From contig DASQUP010000229.1 of the NCBI GenBank assembly GCA_035641235.1, positions 1 to 20,731 on the forward strand: a stretch of DNA of 20,731 nt. Reading direction: 5' to 3'. The notes under the pieces were generated by a model. It was not told the origin of the DNA. It was given only the letters and a program-made list of their open reading frames with translations, and did no database searches. Positions 14,310 to 20,731 of this stretch are shown in pieces. Every line of letters begins with the position of its first letter. Positions within the stretch are counted from its first letter, which is position 1. A program made the translations under genes and the position numbers. Source of the DNA: DASQUP01 sp035641235 (GTDB lineage Bacteria > Actinomycetota > CADDZG01 > WHSQ01).

Positions 14310-15083
14310 ATGAAGAGGGAAGCGACGGTCTTCACGGTGGGACAGGTGGCCCGGCTCTCTGGAGTGACGATCCGGACGTTGCACCACTACGACGAGATCG
14401 GGCTTCTGAGGCCCAGTGGACGCACTGGGGCCGGCTATCGGAGCTACCAGGACTCCGACTTGGAGCGCCTGCAGCAGATCCTGTTCTACCGGGAGCTCGG
14501 CTTTCCGCTCGAGGAGATAGCCGCCATCCTGGACGACCCCGAGGCCGGCGCCGCGGAGCACCTGCGCCGGCAGCACGAGCTCCTCAAGGAGCGCATCGGG
14601 CGCCTGGAATTGATGGTGGCAGTCATCGAGAGAGAAATGGAGGCACAGAAGATGGGAATTCAGCTCACGCCGGAGGAGCGGTTCGAGGTCTTCGGCGACT
14701 TCAACCCCGACGAGTACGCCCAGGAGGTCGAGGAGCGGTGGGGGGACTCGGACGCCTACAAGGAATCCCAGCGCCGCGTCGCCCGGTACTCGAAAGAGGA
14801 CTGGATCACGATCAAGGCCGAGAGCGGGGACATCACCCGACGGTTCGCCGAGGCGATGGCGTCGGGTGCCGAGCCGGCCGGGGAGGTGGCGATGGACCTC
14901 GCCGAAGAGCACCGGGCCCACATCTCCCGGTGGTTCTACGAGTGCAACTACGAGATCCACCGCGGCCTCGGCCACATGTACGTGGCCGATCCCCGTTTCA
15001 CGGCGACCTACGACGGGGTCGCCGTGGGGCTCGCCGCATATATCAGCGCCGCAATCCACGCGAACGCTGCTCGCCACGCGTAG
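14310..15083 (+). CDS. MerR-family transcriptional activator with TipAS antibiotic-recognition domain
   Basis: Regulator of 257 residues, close in size to TipAL of Streptomyces (253). N-terminal winged HTH: FTVGQVARLSGVTIRTLHHY (8-27) with the Y-x-x-x-GLL-P segment, then a dimerisation coiled coil (about 80-110, ELLKERIGRLELMVAVIERE). The C-terminal part (about 120-255) is TipAS-like: ERFEVFGDF, EERWGDSDAYKESQRR, YSKEDW, AEEHRAHISRWFYECNYEIH and GLGHMYVADPRFTATYD. TipAS domains bind thiopeptides and other hydrophobic drugs, sometimes covalently, and activate transcription. ATG 14310 is chosen over the in-frame TTG at 14301, which lies inside the -10. The promoter shows the expected MerR operator. 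The divergent glycosidase gene could share control. No resistance pump lies directly beside it. Confidence 0.92.
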   Translation: MKREATVFTVGQVARLSGVTIRTLHHYDEIGLLRPSGRTGAGYRSYQDSDLERLQQILFYRELGFPLEEIAAILDDPEAGAAEHLRRQHELLKERIGRLELMVAVIEREMEAQKMGIQLTPEERFEVFGDFNPDEYAQEVEERWGDSDAYKESQRRVARYSKEDWITIKAESGDITRRFAEAMASGAEPAGEVAMDLAEEHRAHISRWFYECNYEIHRGLGHMYVADPRFTATYDGVAVGLAAYISAAIHANAARHA

Positions 15084-15101
15084 CACTTCTATCGGAACGC
15101 G

Positions 15102-16865
15102 CTAGGAGTAGTGGTAGAAGCCGCGGCCGGTCTTGCGGCCGAGGTATCCCGCGCGCACCATGTGCTCGAGCAGCGGAGCCGGCGCGTGGCGGCGCTCCCG
15201 GAACTCTTCGTGTAGCCGGTTGAGGATCGCGAACGTCACATCGAGACCCACGATATCTATAAGTTCGAACGGCCCCATCGGGTGCCCGCAGCCGAGTTTC
15301 ATCGCGCTGTCGATGTCTTCCGGCGCGCCGTATCCCTCCTCGTGCATCCGGACGGCATCGTTCAGGTACGGGAACAAAAGGAAGTTCACGATGAAGCCGG
15401 CGCGGTCCCGGCACCGTACGGGACGCTTTCCGATCGAGCGCACCCAGCCGGCCACGCGTGCATCGACTTCGTCGGACGTCGCAACGGTGCGGACGACCTC
15501 GACGAGTTTCATCACCTGCGCCGGATTGAAGAAGTGAAGTCCCACGACACGATCGGGCCGGCCGGTTGCTGCGGCGAGGTCGACTACCGACAACGACGAG
15601 GTCGACGTCGCGAGGATCGCCTCGGGTTTGGTGGCAACGTCAAGCTCCTTGAACAGCGCTGCCTTCGCATCCGGATCCTCCGCGATCGCTTCGACGACGA
15701 GGTCGGCGGCGACGAGGTCGGCCGAATCCACGCTCGTGGTGATACGCCCGAGGATGGCATCCGCGTCCGCCTGATCGAGTTTGCCTTTCTCGACGCGCCG
15801 GCCCAGGCTCTTCCCGATGGCGCCGGCCGCACGTTCGGTTGATCCCTCGCTGCGGCCGAGCATGACGACTTCGTGTCCGGCCGCCGCAACAACCTCCGCG
15901 ATCCCGCTCGCCATCTGCCCCGTGCCGGCGATGCCGATGACTCCAAACTCGGACCCGTCGGACGAGGCCTCCTCACCTTCACCGTCGACGATCTGGGACG
16001 ACTCTGGCGCCTCGTAGCGGTAGAAGCCGCGGCCCGTCTTGCGACCGAGGTAGCCCGCAGTGACGTACTGCTTTATCAGCGGCGCCGGCGCGTCCTGGCT
16101 GTCCCGCCACTGGCGCCACAGCGCCTCGCAGATCTCATAGGCGGAGTCCAGACCGATGAGGTCGAGGAGGGCTAGCGGGCCCATCGGATGCCCGCACCCA
16201 AGCTGCATCGCAGCATCGATGTCCTCGCGTGTAGCAAAGCCTCCGTCGAGCATCCGGACCGCGGAGTTGAGGTACGGGAACAACAGGAGGTTGGCGATGA
16301 ACCCCGCCCGGTCCCGACACGGAACGGGAGATTTCCCGAGTCGTTCGGCGAACTCGCGCGCCGAAGCTAGGACATCTTCGTCCGTCGCCACCGTGTGAAC
16401 GAGCTCGACGAGCGGCATCACCTGCGCTGGATTGAAGAAGTGGAAGCCGAGCACCCGCTCGGGTCGCTCCGTCGCAACGGCCATGTCGATTACCGGCAGC
16501 GACGATGTATTCGTCGCGAGGATCGCCTTCGGATCGAGCACCTTGTCGAGGTGAGAAAACACGTCTCGCTTCAGGTCGAGGTGTTCCGGCACCGCCTCGA
16601 AGACGACGTCGCAACCCACGAGTCCCCCGACCTCGGTCGTCGAGGAGATGCGGGCGAGCAGAGCGTCCGCGTCGGGTCGCTCCATCTTGCCCCTCGACAC
16701 CGCACGCTCGACGCTGCGCGCTATCCGCTCCTGGCCCGCGGCGACCTGTTCGGGATCGGTTTCGAGGAAGACGACGTCGAAGCCGGCCCTGGCGGAGACC
16801 TCGCAGATCCCCGACCCCATCGTGCCGCAGCCGACGACACCGACCTTCTCGATTCGATCGCTCAC
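15102..16865 (-). CDS. Tandem-fused 3-hydroxybutyryl-CoA dehydrogenase (two complete copies)
   Basis: Oxidoreductase of 587 residues made of two full 3-hydroxyacyl-CoA dehydrogenase units (about 6-285 and 307-587) joined by an acidic/Ser linker (286-305). Each unit has a Rossmann domain and C-terminal domain ending in GYLGRKTGRGFY. Catalytic sets seem intact in both: Ser121/His142/Glu154/Asn192 and Ser423/His444/Glu456/Asn494, by comparison with the mitochondrial enzyme. The dinucleotide sites differ: GCGTMG with Glu35 after strand 2 in the N unit (NAD type), GTGQMA with Gly337-Arg338-Ser339 in the C unit (NADP type). It would reduce acetoacetyl-CoA to 3-hydroxybutyryl-CoA for Ccr, or run the reverse. 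Start GTG 16865 is preferred: TAAGAT lies 7 nt upstream and the longer frame would run through the inverted repeat. Confidence 0.93.
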   Translation of the reverse strand: MSDRIEKVGVVGCGTMGSGICEVSARAGFDVVFLETDPEQVAAGQERIARSVERAVSRGKMERPDADALLARISSTTEVGGLVGCDVVFEAVPEHLDLKRDVFSHLDKVLDPKAILATNTSSLPVIDMAVATERPERVLGFHFFNPAQVMPLVELVHTVATDEDVLASAREFAERLGKSPVPCRDRAGFIANLLLFPYLNSAVRMLDGGFATREDIDAAMQLGCGHPMGPLALLDLIGLDSAYEICEALWRQWRDSQDAPAPLIKQYVTAGYLGRKTGRGFYRYEAPESSQIVDGEGEEASSDGSEFGVIGIAGTGQMASGIAEVVAAAGHEVVMLGRSEGSTERAAGAIGKSLGRRVEKGKLDQADADAILGRITTSVDSADLVAADLVVEAIAEDPDAKAALFKELDVATKPEAILATSTSSLSVVDLAAATGRPDRVVGLHFFNPAQVMKLVEVVRTVATSDEVDARVAGWVRSIGKRPVRCRDRAGFIVNFLLFPYLNDAVRMHEEGYGAPEDIDSAMKLGCGHPMGPFELIDIVGLDVTFAILNRLHEEFRERRHAPAPLLEHMVRAGYLGRKTGRGFYHYS

Positions 16866-16872
16866 GGCGCCG

Positions 16873-16878
16873 ATCTTA
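16873..16878 (-). promoter_or_regulatory. Putative leaderless -10 element of the fused dehydrogenase gene
   Basis: TAAGAT on the minus strand, 7 nt before GTG 16865 and 2 bp from the proximal arm of the shared inverted repeat. Confidence 0.5.
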
Positions 16879-16880
16879 AG

Positions 16881-16938
16881 CGAGCACACTATGTTGCGCG
16901 CTCTGCCCCCAGATATGTGTGCGCAACAAGTGTGCTCG
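16881..16938. promoter_or_regulatory. Long inverted repeat in the hbd/ecm divergent promoter (shared operator candidate)
   Basis: The left arm (16881-16899) on the minus strand is GCGCAACATAGTGTGCTCG; the right arm (16921-16938) is GCGCAACAAGTGTGCTCG. They are identical apart from one inserted T. The outer span is 58 bp, against 59 bp for the matching repeat at 3979-4037, and the right arms of the two sites differ only by three transitions over 17 bp. It separates two ethylmalonyl-CoA pathway genes, each with its own -10. Confidence 0.7.
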
Positions 16939-16959
16939 CAAGCCACCGGTCAGGGGCAC

Positions 16960-16965
16960 TAACAT
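16960..16965 (+). promoter_or_regulatory. Putative leaderless -10 element of ecm
   Basis: TAACAT lies 6 nt before ATG 16972; no Shine-Dalgarno sequence. It is 21 bp downstream of the right arm of the shared inverted repeat. Confidence 0.5.
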
Positions 16966-16971
16966 CCCTGC

Positions 16972-18927
16972 ATGGATCGGCCGTGGATGTTCCGCACGTA
17001 CGCGGGTTACGCCACTCCCGGCGCCACAAACGCCCGGTTCAAAGCGAATCTGGCAAAAGGCCAAACGGGACTTTCCGTCGCATTCGACCTCCCCACGCAA
17101 ACGGGGTACGACTCGGATCACCCGATGGCCGCCGGGGAGGTGGGAAAGGTCGGCGTGCCCATCGGACACATCGGAGACATGCGCACAGTCTTCGACGGGA
17201 TCCCGATGGCTGAGATGAACACCTCAATGACGATCAACGCCACAGCCATGTGGTTGCTGGCTTTGTATGTGGCCGTTGCCGACGAGCACGGCGCGCCGCG
17301 AGCCTCGCTCGCCGGAACTACCCAGAACGACATCCTGAAGGAGTACCTCTCGCGCGGCACCTACATCTTTCCCCCCGAGGCATCAATCCGGCTAACGAGC
17401 GACCTCATCACATGGACGCTGCACGAAACGCCGAAGTGGAATCCGATCAACGTCTGTAGTTATCACTTGCAAGAGGCGGGCGCCGATCCGGTTCTCGAAG
17501 TCGCGTACGCGCTCGCCAACGCGATCTGCGTTCTGGACGCGGTCCGCGCGACGGGACGGGTCGACGCGGATGACTTTCCCCGGTTGGTCGGGCGGATCTC
17601 GTTCTTCTGTAACGCGGGGATCCGGTTCATTGAGGAGACGTGCAAAATGCGCGCCTTCTATGCGCTGTGGGATCGGATCACGCGCGAACGTTACGGAGTG
17701 GACGATCCGAAGTTCCGGCGCTTCCGCTACGGAGTGCAGGTGAACTCCCTGGGGTTGACCGCACAGCAGCCGGAGAACAATGTCTACCGCATCTTTCTCG
17801 AGATGCTGGGAGTGACGCAGTCGAAGGACGCCCGGGCGCGCGCCGTTCAGCTTCCTGCATGGAACGAAGCGCTCGGCCTGCCGCGCTCCTGGGACCAGCA
17901 GTGGTCGCTGCGGGCGCAGCAGATCCTTGCGTTCGAATCGGACCTGCTCGAACACGGCGACATCTTCGAGGGCTCAAAGGTGATCGAGGCCAAGACGGCG
18001 GAGATCGCCGGCGCCGCGGGGGAGGAGCTTGAACGTGTACTCGAGCGAGGTGGCTCCGTCGATGCGTTGGGCTACATGAAGGAGCGCCTTGTCGCGCTGC
18101 ATGCGGAACGGCGGCGCGCGATCGAGTCGGGTGAACGAGTGGTCGTTGGGGTGAACCGGTACACGACGACGGAGACATCGCCTTTGACCGAGGGCCTCGA
18201 CGAGCTTGCCTACCAGAGGGTTGATCCCGAACACGAGGCCGCGCAGATCGAGAGTCTGCGCGAGTTTCGCTCCGGTAGGGATTCTGCGGCGGTGCGGCAC
18301 GCCCTCGATGCGTTGCGGCGCGCCGCCGAGGGTTCGGATGACCTCATGCCTGTTTCGATCGAGGCGGCGCTGGCAGGAGTCACGAGCGGCGAGTGGGCCG
18401 ATGCGCTTCGGGAGGTGTTCGGCGAATACCGCGCTCCCACGGGAGTTTCGGATGTCGCCGCGTCCGCCGGGGAGCGGATCGAGGAGGCACGCGAGCGTGT
18501 GAATGCCGCTGTGACGCGGACGGGACGGGCGCGGTTGCGGATGCTCGTCGCTAAGCCGGGCCTCGACGGCCACTCGAACGCAGCCGAGCAGGTCGCTGTT
18601 CGGGCACGGGACGCGGGGTTCGAGGTCGTCTATCAGGGGATCAGGTTGACGCCGTCACAAATCGCCCGCGCGGCCGCCGAAGAAGACGTCGACGTGGTGG
18701 CGGTATCGATTCTTTCCGGCGCGCACGGGTGGCTGGTGCCCGAGGTGCTGGAGCGGCTGCGCGCCGAGGGTGTCGACCCCTCGCAAGTGCCGGTGGTTGT
18801 GGGGGGTGTGATCCCAGAGGGGGATGAGAGAAAGCTGTTGGAGCTGGGAGTCGCGCGGGTGTTCACTCCGAAGGACTACGACCTTACGGCGGCGATCGGA
18901 GAGATCGCCGATCTCATCTCCGGGTAG
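16972..18927 (+). CDS. ecm: Ethylmalonyl-CoA mutase (coenzyme B12-dependent)
   Basis: Adenosylcobalamin-dependent isomerase of 651 residues converting (2R)-ethylmalonyl-CoA to (2S)-methylsuccinyl-CoA. The single-chain layout, catalytic barrel (about 1-480) plus C-terminal B12 domain (about 525-650), length, and start DRPWMFRTYAGYATP match Ecm/MeaA rather than the longer methylmalonyl-CoA mutase. Typical Ecm segments are QTGLSVAFDLPTQTGYDSDH, MNTSMTINATAMWLLALY, GTTQNDILKEYLSRGTY and WNPINVCSYHLQEAGADP. In the B12 domain, LDGHSNAAEQ supplies the lower axial ligand His534; the last residue of the DxHxxG motif is Ala537 instead of Gly. VSILSGAH and VVVGG complete the cobalamin site. Divergent from the fused dehydrogenase and apparently under the same operator as ccr. 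Methylmalonyl-CoA mutase is the less likely alternative. Confidence 0.93.
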   Translation: MDRPWMFRTYAGYATPGATNARFKANLAKGQTGLSVAFDLPTQTGYDSDHPMAAGEVGKVGVPIGHIGDMRTVFDGIPMAEMNTSMTINATAMWLLALYVAVADEHGAPRASLAGTTQNDILKEYLSRGTYIFPPEASIRLTSDLITWTLHETPKWNPINVCSYHLQEAGADPVLEVAYALANAICVLDAVRATGRVDADDFPRLVGRISFFCNAGIRFIEETCKMRAFYALWDRITRERYGVDDPKFRRFRYGVQVNSLGLTAQQPENNVYRIFLEMLGVTQSKDARARAVQLPAWNEALGLPRSWDQQWSLRAQQILAFESDLLEHGDIFEGSKVIEAKTAEIAGAAGEELERVLERGGSVDALGYMKERLVALHAERRRAIESGERVVVGVNRYTTTETSPLTEGLDELAYQRVDPEHEAAQIESLREFRSGRDSAAVRHALDALRRAAEGSDDLMPVSIEAALAGVTSGEWADALREVFGEYRAPTGVSDVAASAGERIEEARERVNAAVTRTGRARLRMLVAKPGLDGHSNAAEQVAVRARDAGFEVVYQGIRLTPSQIARAAAEEDVDVVAVSILSGAHGWLVPEVLERLRAEGVDPSQVPVVVGGVIPEGDERKLLELGVARVFTPKDYDLTAAIGEIADLISG

Positions 18928-19035
18928 GCGGCGCCGCCGGATGGGTGAGCCGGCCGATCGACGGAAAGCGAAACGTCCACTTCGAGATGCCGTGTTTCGA
19001 CAAACTTGCAGGCGGCTCCGGGACCGGTCGGGCCC

Positions 19036-20175
19036 TCAGCTCAACGGCGGCCCACGCTCCTCGTCTGGAGGAGGTGGAGTCAGTTTGCCGGCGGCGCGGT
19101 CGCGTTTGGTCTTCTCCTCGTGGCACGGATCACAGCGCCAGTCGAGGTTGCCGTTCGAAGTGGACCCGCCAGAGTTGCGCGGTTCGATGTGATCGCGTTC
19201 GTTTCGGAACCGGTTGCCGCAATCGACGCATTTCACCCCGTCAAAGTCGGGCGGGGCCCCGATCTCTAGGGCGAGCTGCACCTCGATCGGGATGTTTCTC
19301 GTCCACCGCTTGAAGTGACGGAGGTCCTTGCCGTCGAAGAACACGCCGTTGAGGAATGCATCCTCGGCGATCTTCTCGGCATCCCGGGGTGCCACCGGTC
19401 CGACGCCGGGAATCTTGCACACCTCGCCGTCTCTGACGTCGGTCCAGCCTCTTTTTGCGACCTCGAGGCTCACCAACACGACGAGTTCGGGCCTCTTCGC
19501 GTGTCCCGTGCCCTCGCCCGACAGCATCTTGGCGTATGCATCGGCAAGGAAGCGCTCGAACGGCTCCGGGTCGCCGTTCTTCTTGGCCGCCCGGTACAGC
19601 CGGGACGCCTCGGCTTCGGCCCGGTTCCTGATCGGGGTCCCGACGTGGGGCTGGAACCTGAGGTTGATGTTGACCATGCCGAGCTCGTCGGTGTAGTTGC
19701 CGACGCTCCGGGCATCCCGTTGCCGGTCGCCCAGTCCCCGGTGCTGCTCGGCCTCGAGCCTCACCCTGCGGGCTTTATCCCTGAACGCATGGAACGACTC
19801 TTCCTTGGCGACCTCCAAGAGCTCCTCGGCGCTTCCGGGGCAGGCCTGCTCAGCCTTTGTTATCTCAGCAGCCTGATCGAGCGACACCTCACCGCGCGCC
19901 AGGGCATCGCCGACCTCGGGCGCGTCCTTGAACGCCGCACCGGTCTCGACCGTCTTCTTGGCCTGTCCCATCGACGTGCCGGCCGCCCGGGCGACCGCAG
20001 CGGCGTCGTCGATGCGCGCCGCCATTACCGTGCGGCCGTAGGCGGCCAGTTTCTCCACGCGCGCGTACTGGTCGAGCAGCCGGCGCGCCGACTCGGTGCT
20101 CAGAAGATCCGGCTCGAGGTTCGCGTTGGACTTCTCGAGCACCTCGACTGCTTCGATGACGGAGGTTGTTGCCAT
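19036..20175 (-). CDS. DUF222/13E12-type HNH endonuclease-domain protein
   Basis: Protein of 379 residues. The helical N-terminal region (about 25-290) has the features of the actinobacterial DUF222/13E12 repeat family (LARGEVSLDQAAEIT, GPVAPRDAEKIAEDA, RWTRNIPIEVQLAL). The C-terminus holds a zinc-ribbon HNH nuclease: Cys316-x2-Cys319, catalytic-type DH at 328-329 (RNERDHIEPRNSGG), Asn343, and Cys348-x2-Cys351-His352. The HNH residues are intact, so it may be an active nuclease; the biological role of this family is unclear and members are often multi-copy. It is convergent with ecm. The acidic/proline tail after 365 is disordered-looking. The ATG at 20175 has no obvious Shine-Dalgarno; an A-rich stretch on its strand lies about 65 bp upstream. 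Confidence 0.88.
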   Translation of the reverse strand: MATTSVIEAVEVLEKSNANLEPDLLSTESARRLLDQYARVEKLAAYGRTVMAARIDDAAAVARAAGTSMGQAKKTVETGAAFKDAPEVGDALARGEVSLDQAAEITKAEQACPGSAEELLEVAKEESFHAFRDKARRVRLEAEQHRGLGDRQRDARSVGNYTDELGMVNINLRFQPHVGTPIRNRAEAEASRLYRAAKKNGDPEPFERFLADAYAKMLSGEGTGHAKRPELVVLVSLEVAKRGWTDVRDGEVCKIPGVGPVAPRDAEKIAEDAFLNGVFFDGKDLRHFKRWTRNIPIEVQLALEIGAPPDFDGVKCVDCGNRFRNERDHIEPRNSGGSTSNGNLDWRCDPCHEEKTKRDRAAGKLTPPPPDEERGPPLS

Positions 20176-20593
20176 GGCCCCGATTCAAGCAGGAGGGTGA
20201 GACAGAAAACGCGTTCGAAAGGCACCCTCGCTGCAAGTTTTTTCTTTTTTTTCGGCTTCCTCGGCCCTGGACGATCCGAACGGCTGGCCGCTATACGACG
20301 CGGGCCCATTGATCCCAATCGCTCACCTCTGCGAACGCGGAATGGCTCCAGCAACCCACAGACTCCAACGTGCCGACCGACCTCTCAAATGGATCCTCTC
20401 GGGCGGCGCCTAGGAAATTCGCCGAAGACTGGACCTATCGTTTCCTGACGTCGGCGCTCGACCGACGCCTCGACGAAGGTGCGATGAAACCCGGGGACGG
20501 CGCAGCCGGTGCCAAGGCGAGCAAGGTCGACTTCCATCCCGTGCGGTCGAGTGTCTCGCTCCCCTACCGGCGCCGGCTCCCTCCGAGATCACA
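20176..20593. other. Stretch without a supportable gene; contains a T-rich tract
   Basis: Nothing here gives a convincing gene. The main feature is a run of six T, one C and eight T at 20238-20252, striking in GC-rich DNA. Read on the minus strand it is an A-rich block about 65 bp upstream of the HNH gene start, where it might act as an UP element. On the plus strand a frame from GTG 20370 stays open to the window end, and its early part (KFAEDWTYRFLTSALDRRL) looks protein-like, but the later part does not, so I do not call it. Confidence 0.4.
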
Positions 20594-20731
20594 GCTCGCC
20601 CGTGGGTCTATGTCCGGTCGCCGAGTTACGGTGCCGACCACTCGTCGGAGCCGGGTTTTTGGGCAAGTGGATGATCTTTCTCCCTCCTCGCGAGCACGAC
20701 GCCTCGTGGAGATACATCGTCGCCGCGGGCT
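20594..20731 (+). pseudogene. Possible gene fragment with frame disruption at the right edge
   Basis: Two protein-like stretches lie in consecutive frames: ARPWVYVRSPSYGADHSSEPG (read from 20594, without its last residue in that frame being certain) and then GKWMIFLPPREHDASWRYI (frame of 20662) running off the window. They would join into one sequence if the T-run at 20656-20660 had one more base. A W-x-Y-x-R opening followed by GKW-x-I/L-F resembles what I recall of the N-terminus of DUF1917-type proteins, a weak match. No start codon is found upstream in the first frame. It could be a degraded gene, a sequencing indel near a contig end, or chance. Confidence 0.25.

Noticed and set aside
14202..15086. 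Long upstream extension of the glycosidase-domain frame (total 750 residues)
   Set aside because: It is entirely antisense to the well-supported TipA-like gene and its promoter; ATG 14201 starts a clear signal peptide.
16866..16946. 27-residue N-terminal extension of the fused dehydrogenase
   Set aside because: It reads through the inverted repeat and has four Cys/His-rich residues typical of noncoding translation; GTG 16865 begins directly before the Rossmann strand and has a leaderless -10.
16972..18927. Assignment as methylmalonyl-CoA mutase
   Set aside because: The length, single-chain arrangement and N-terminal segments match ethylmalonyl-CoA mutase, and ccr and the shared operator support this.
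18927..18938. GGCGGCGCCGCC palindrome just after the ecm stop as a terminator
   Set aside because: It has no loop or T-run and such GC palindromes are expected by chance in this base composition; termination may occur here but the sequence does not show it.
19315..20448. 377-residue plus-strand frame opposite the HNH gene
   Set aside because: Antisense of the HNH protein; the intact HNH motifs on the minus strand decide the strand.
1..20731. CRISPR arrays, tRNA/rRNA genes, insertion sequences or prophage
   Set aside because: No spaced direct repeats, cloverleaf-like segments, transposase or phage proteins were found on either strand.

Overview
The window looks like a chromosomal segment from a high-GC member of the Actinomycetota. 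The supporting signs are an acyl-CoA carboxylase beta subunit followed by a small epsilon-type subunit, a TipA-like MerR regulator, a LytR-CpsA-Psr protein with a LytR_C domain, a DUF222/13E12-type HNH protein, GTG starts, and many TANNNT -10 hexamers placed 6-7 nt before start codons (leaderless transcription). I cannot place it below phylum. There are no rRNA, tRNA, CRISPR, IS or phage genes.

Layout. 1-2085 (-): an LCP cell-wall ligase and a translationally coupled carboxylesterase cut by the left edge. 2323-3950 (-): an acyl-CoA dehydrogenase and a small DUF2007 membrane protein. 4103-6356 (+): crotonyl-CoA carboxylase/reductase (ccr), then a secreted calcineurin-like phosphatase. 6413-7603 (-): an acetyl-CoA acetyltransferase, divergent from 7673-10484 (+): methylmalonyl/ethylmalonyl-CoA epimerase, an MFS transporter and a divergent purM. 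10485-10867: a doubtful small gene and a palindromic operator. 10868-12773 (+): acyl-CoA carboxylase beta and epsilon. 12834-14201 (-): a secreted phosphodiester glycosidase-domain protein, divergent from 14310-15083 (+), a TipA-like regulator with a textbook MerR promoter. 15102-16865 (-): a tandem-fused 3-hydroxybutyryl-CoA dehydrogenase, divergent from 16972-18927 (+), ethylmalonyl-CoA mutase. 19036-20175 (-): HNH protein. The last 556 bases hold no intact gene, only a T-rich tract and a possible frame-disrupted gene fragment at the right edge.

How it works together. Thiolase, 3-hydroxybutyryl-CoA dehydrogenase, Ccr, epimerase and ethylmalonyl-CoA mutase are consecutive or supporting steps of the ethylmalonyl-CoA pathway for acetyl-CoA assimilation. 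The acyl-CoA dehydrogenase could supply methylsuccinyl-CoA oxidation, and the carboxylase plus epimerase would handle the propionyl-CoA end. Crotonase, mesaconyl-CoA hydratase, the malyl-CoA/methylmalyl-CoA lyase and the carboxylase alpha subunit are not in the window.

Most notable observation: the two divergent promoter regions of this pathway (dehydrogenase/ccr at about 4.0 kb and hbd/ecm at about 16.9 kb) carry the same long inverted repeat, with 17-19 bp arms and outer spans of 59 and 58 bp. This suggests one regulator for both. Also notable are the asymmetric cofactor sites of the fused dehydrogenase (NAD-like N half, NADP-like C half), a three-copy palindromic repeat with compensatory stem changes at gene ends, and a family-atypical residue at the substrate-specificity position of the carboxylase beta subunit.
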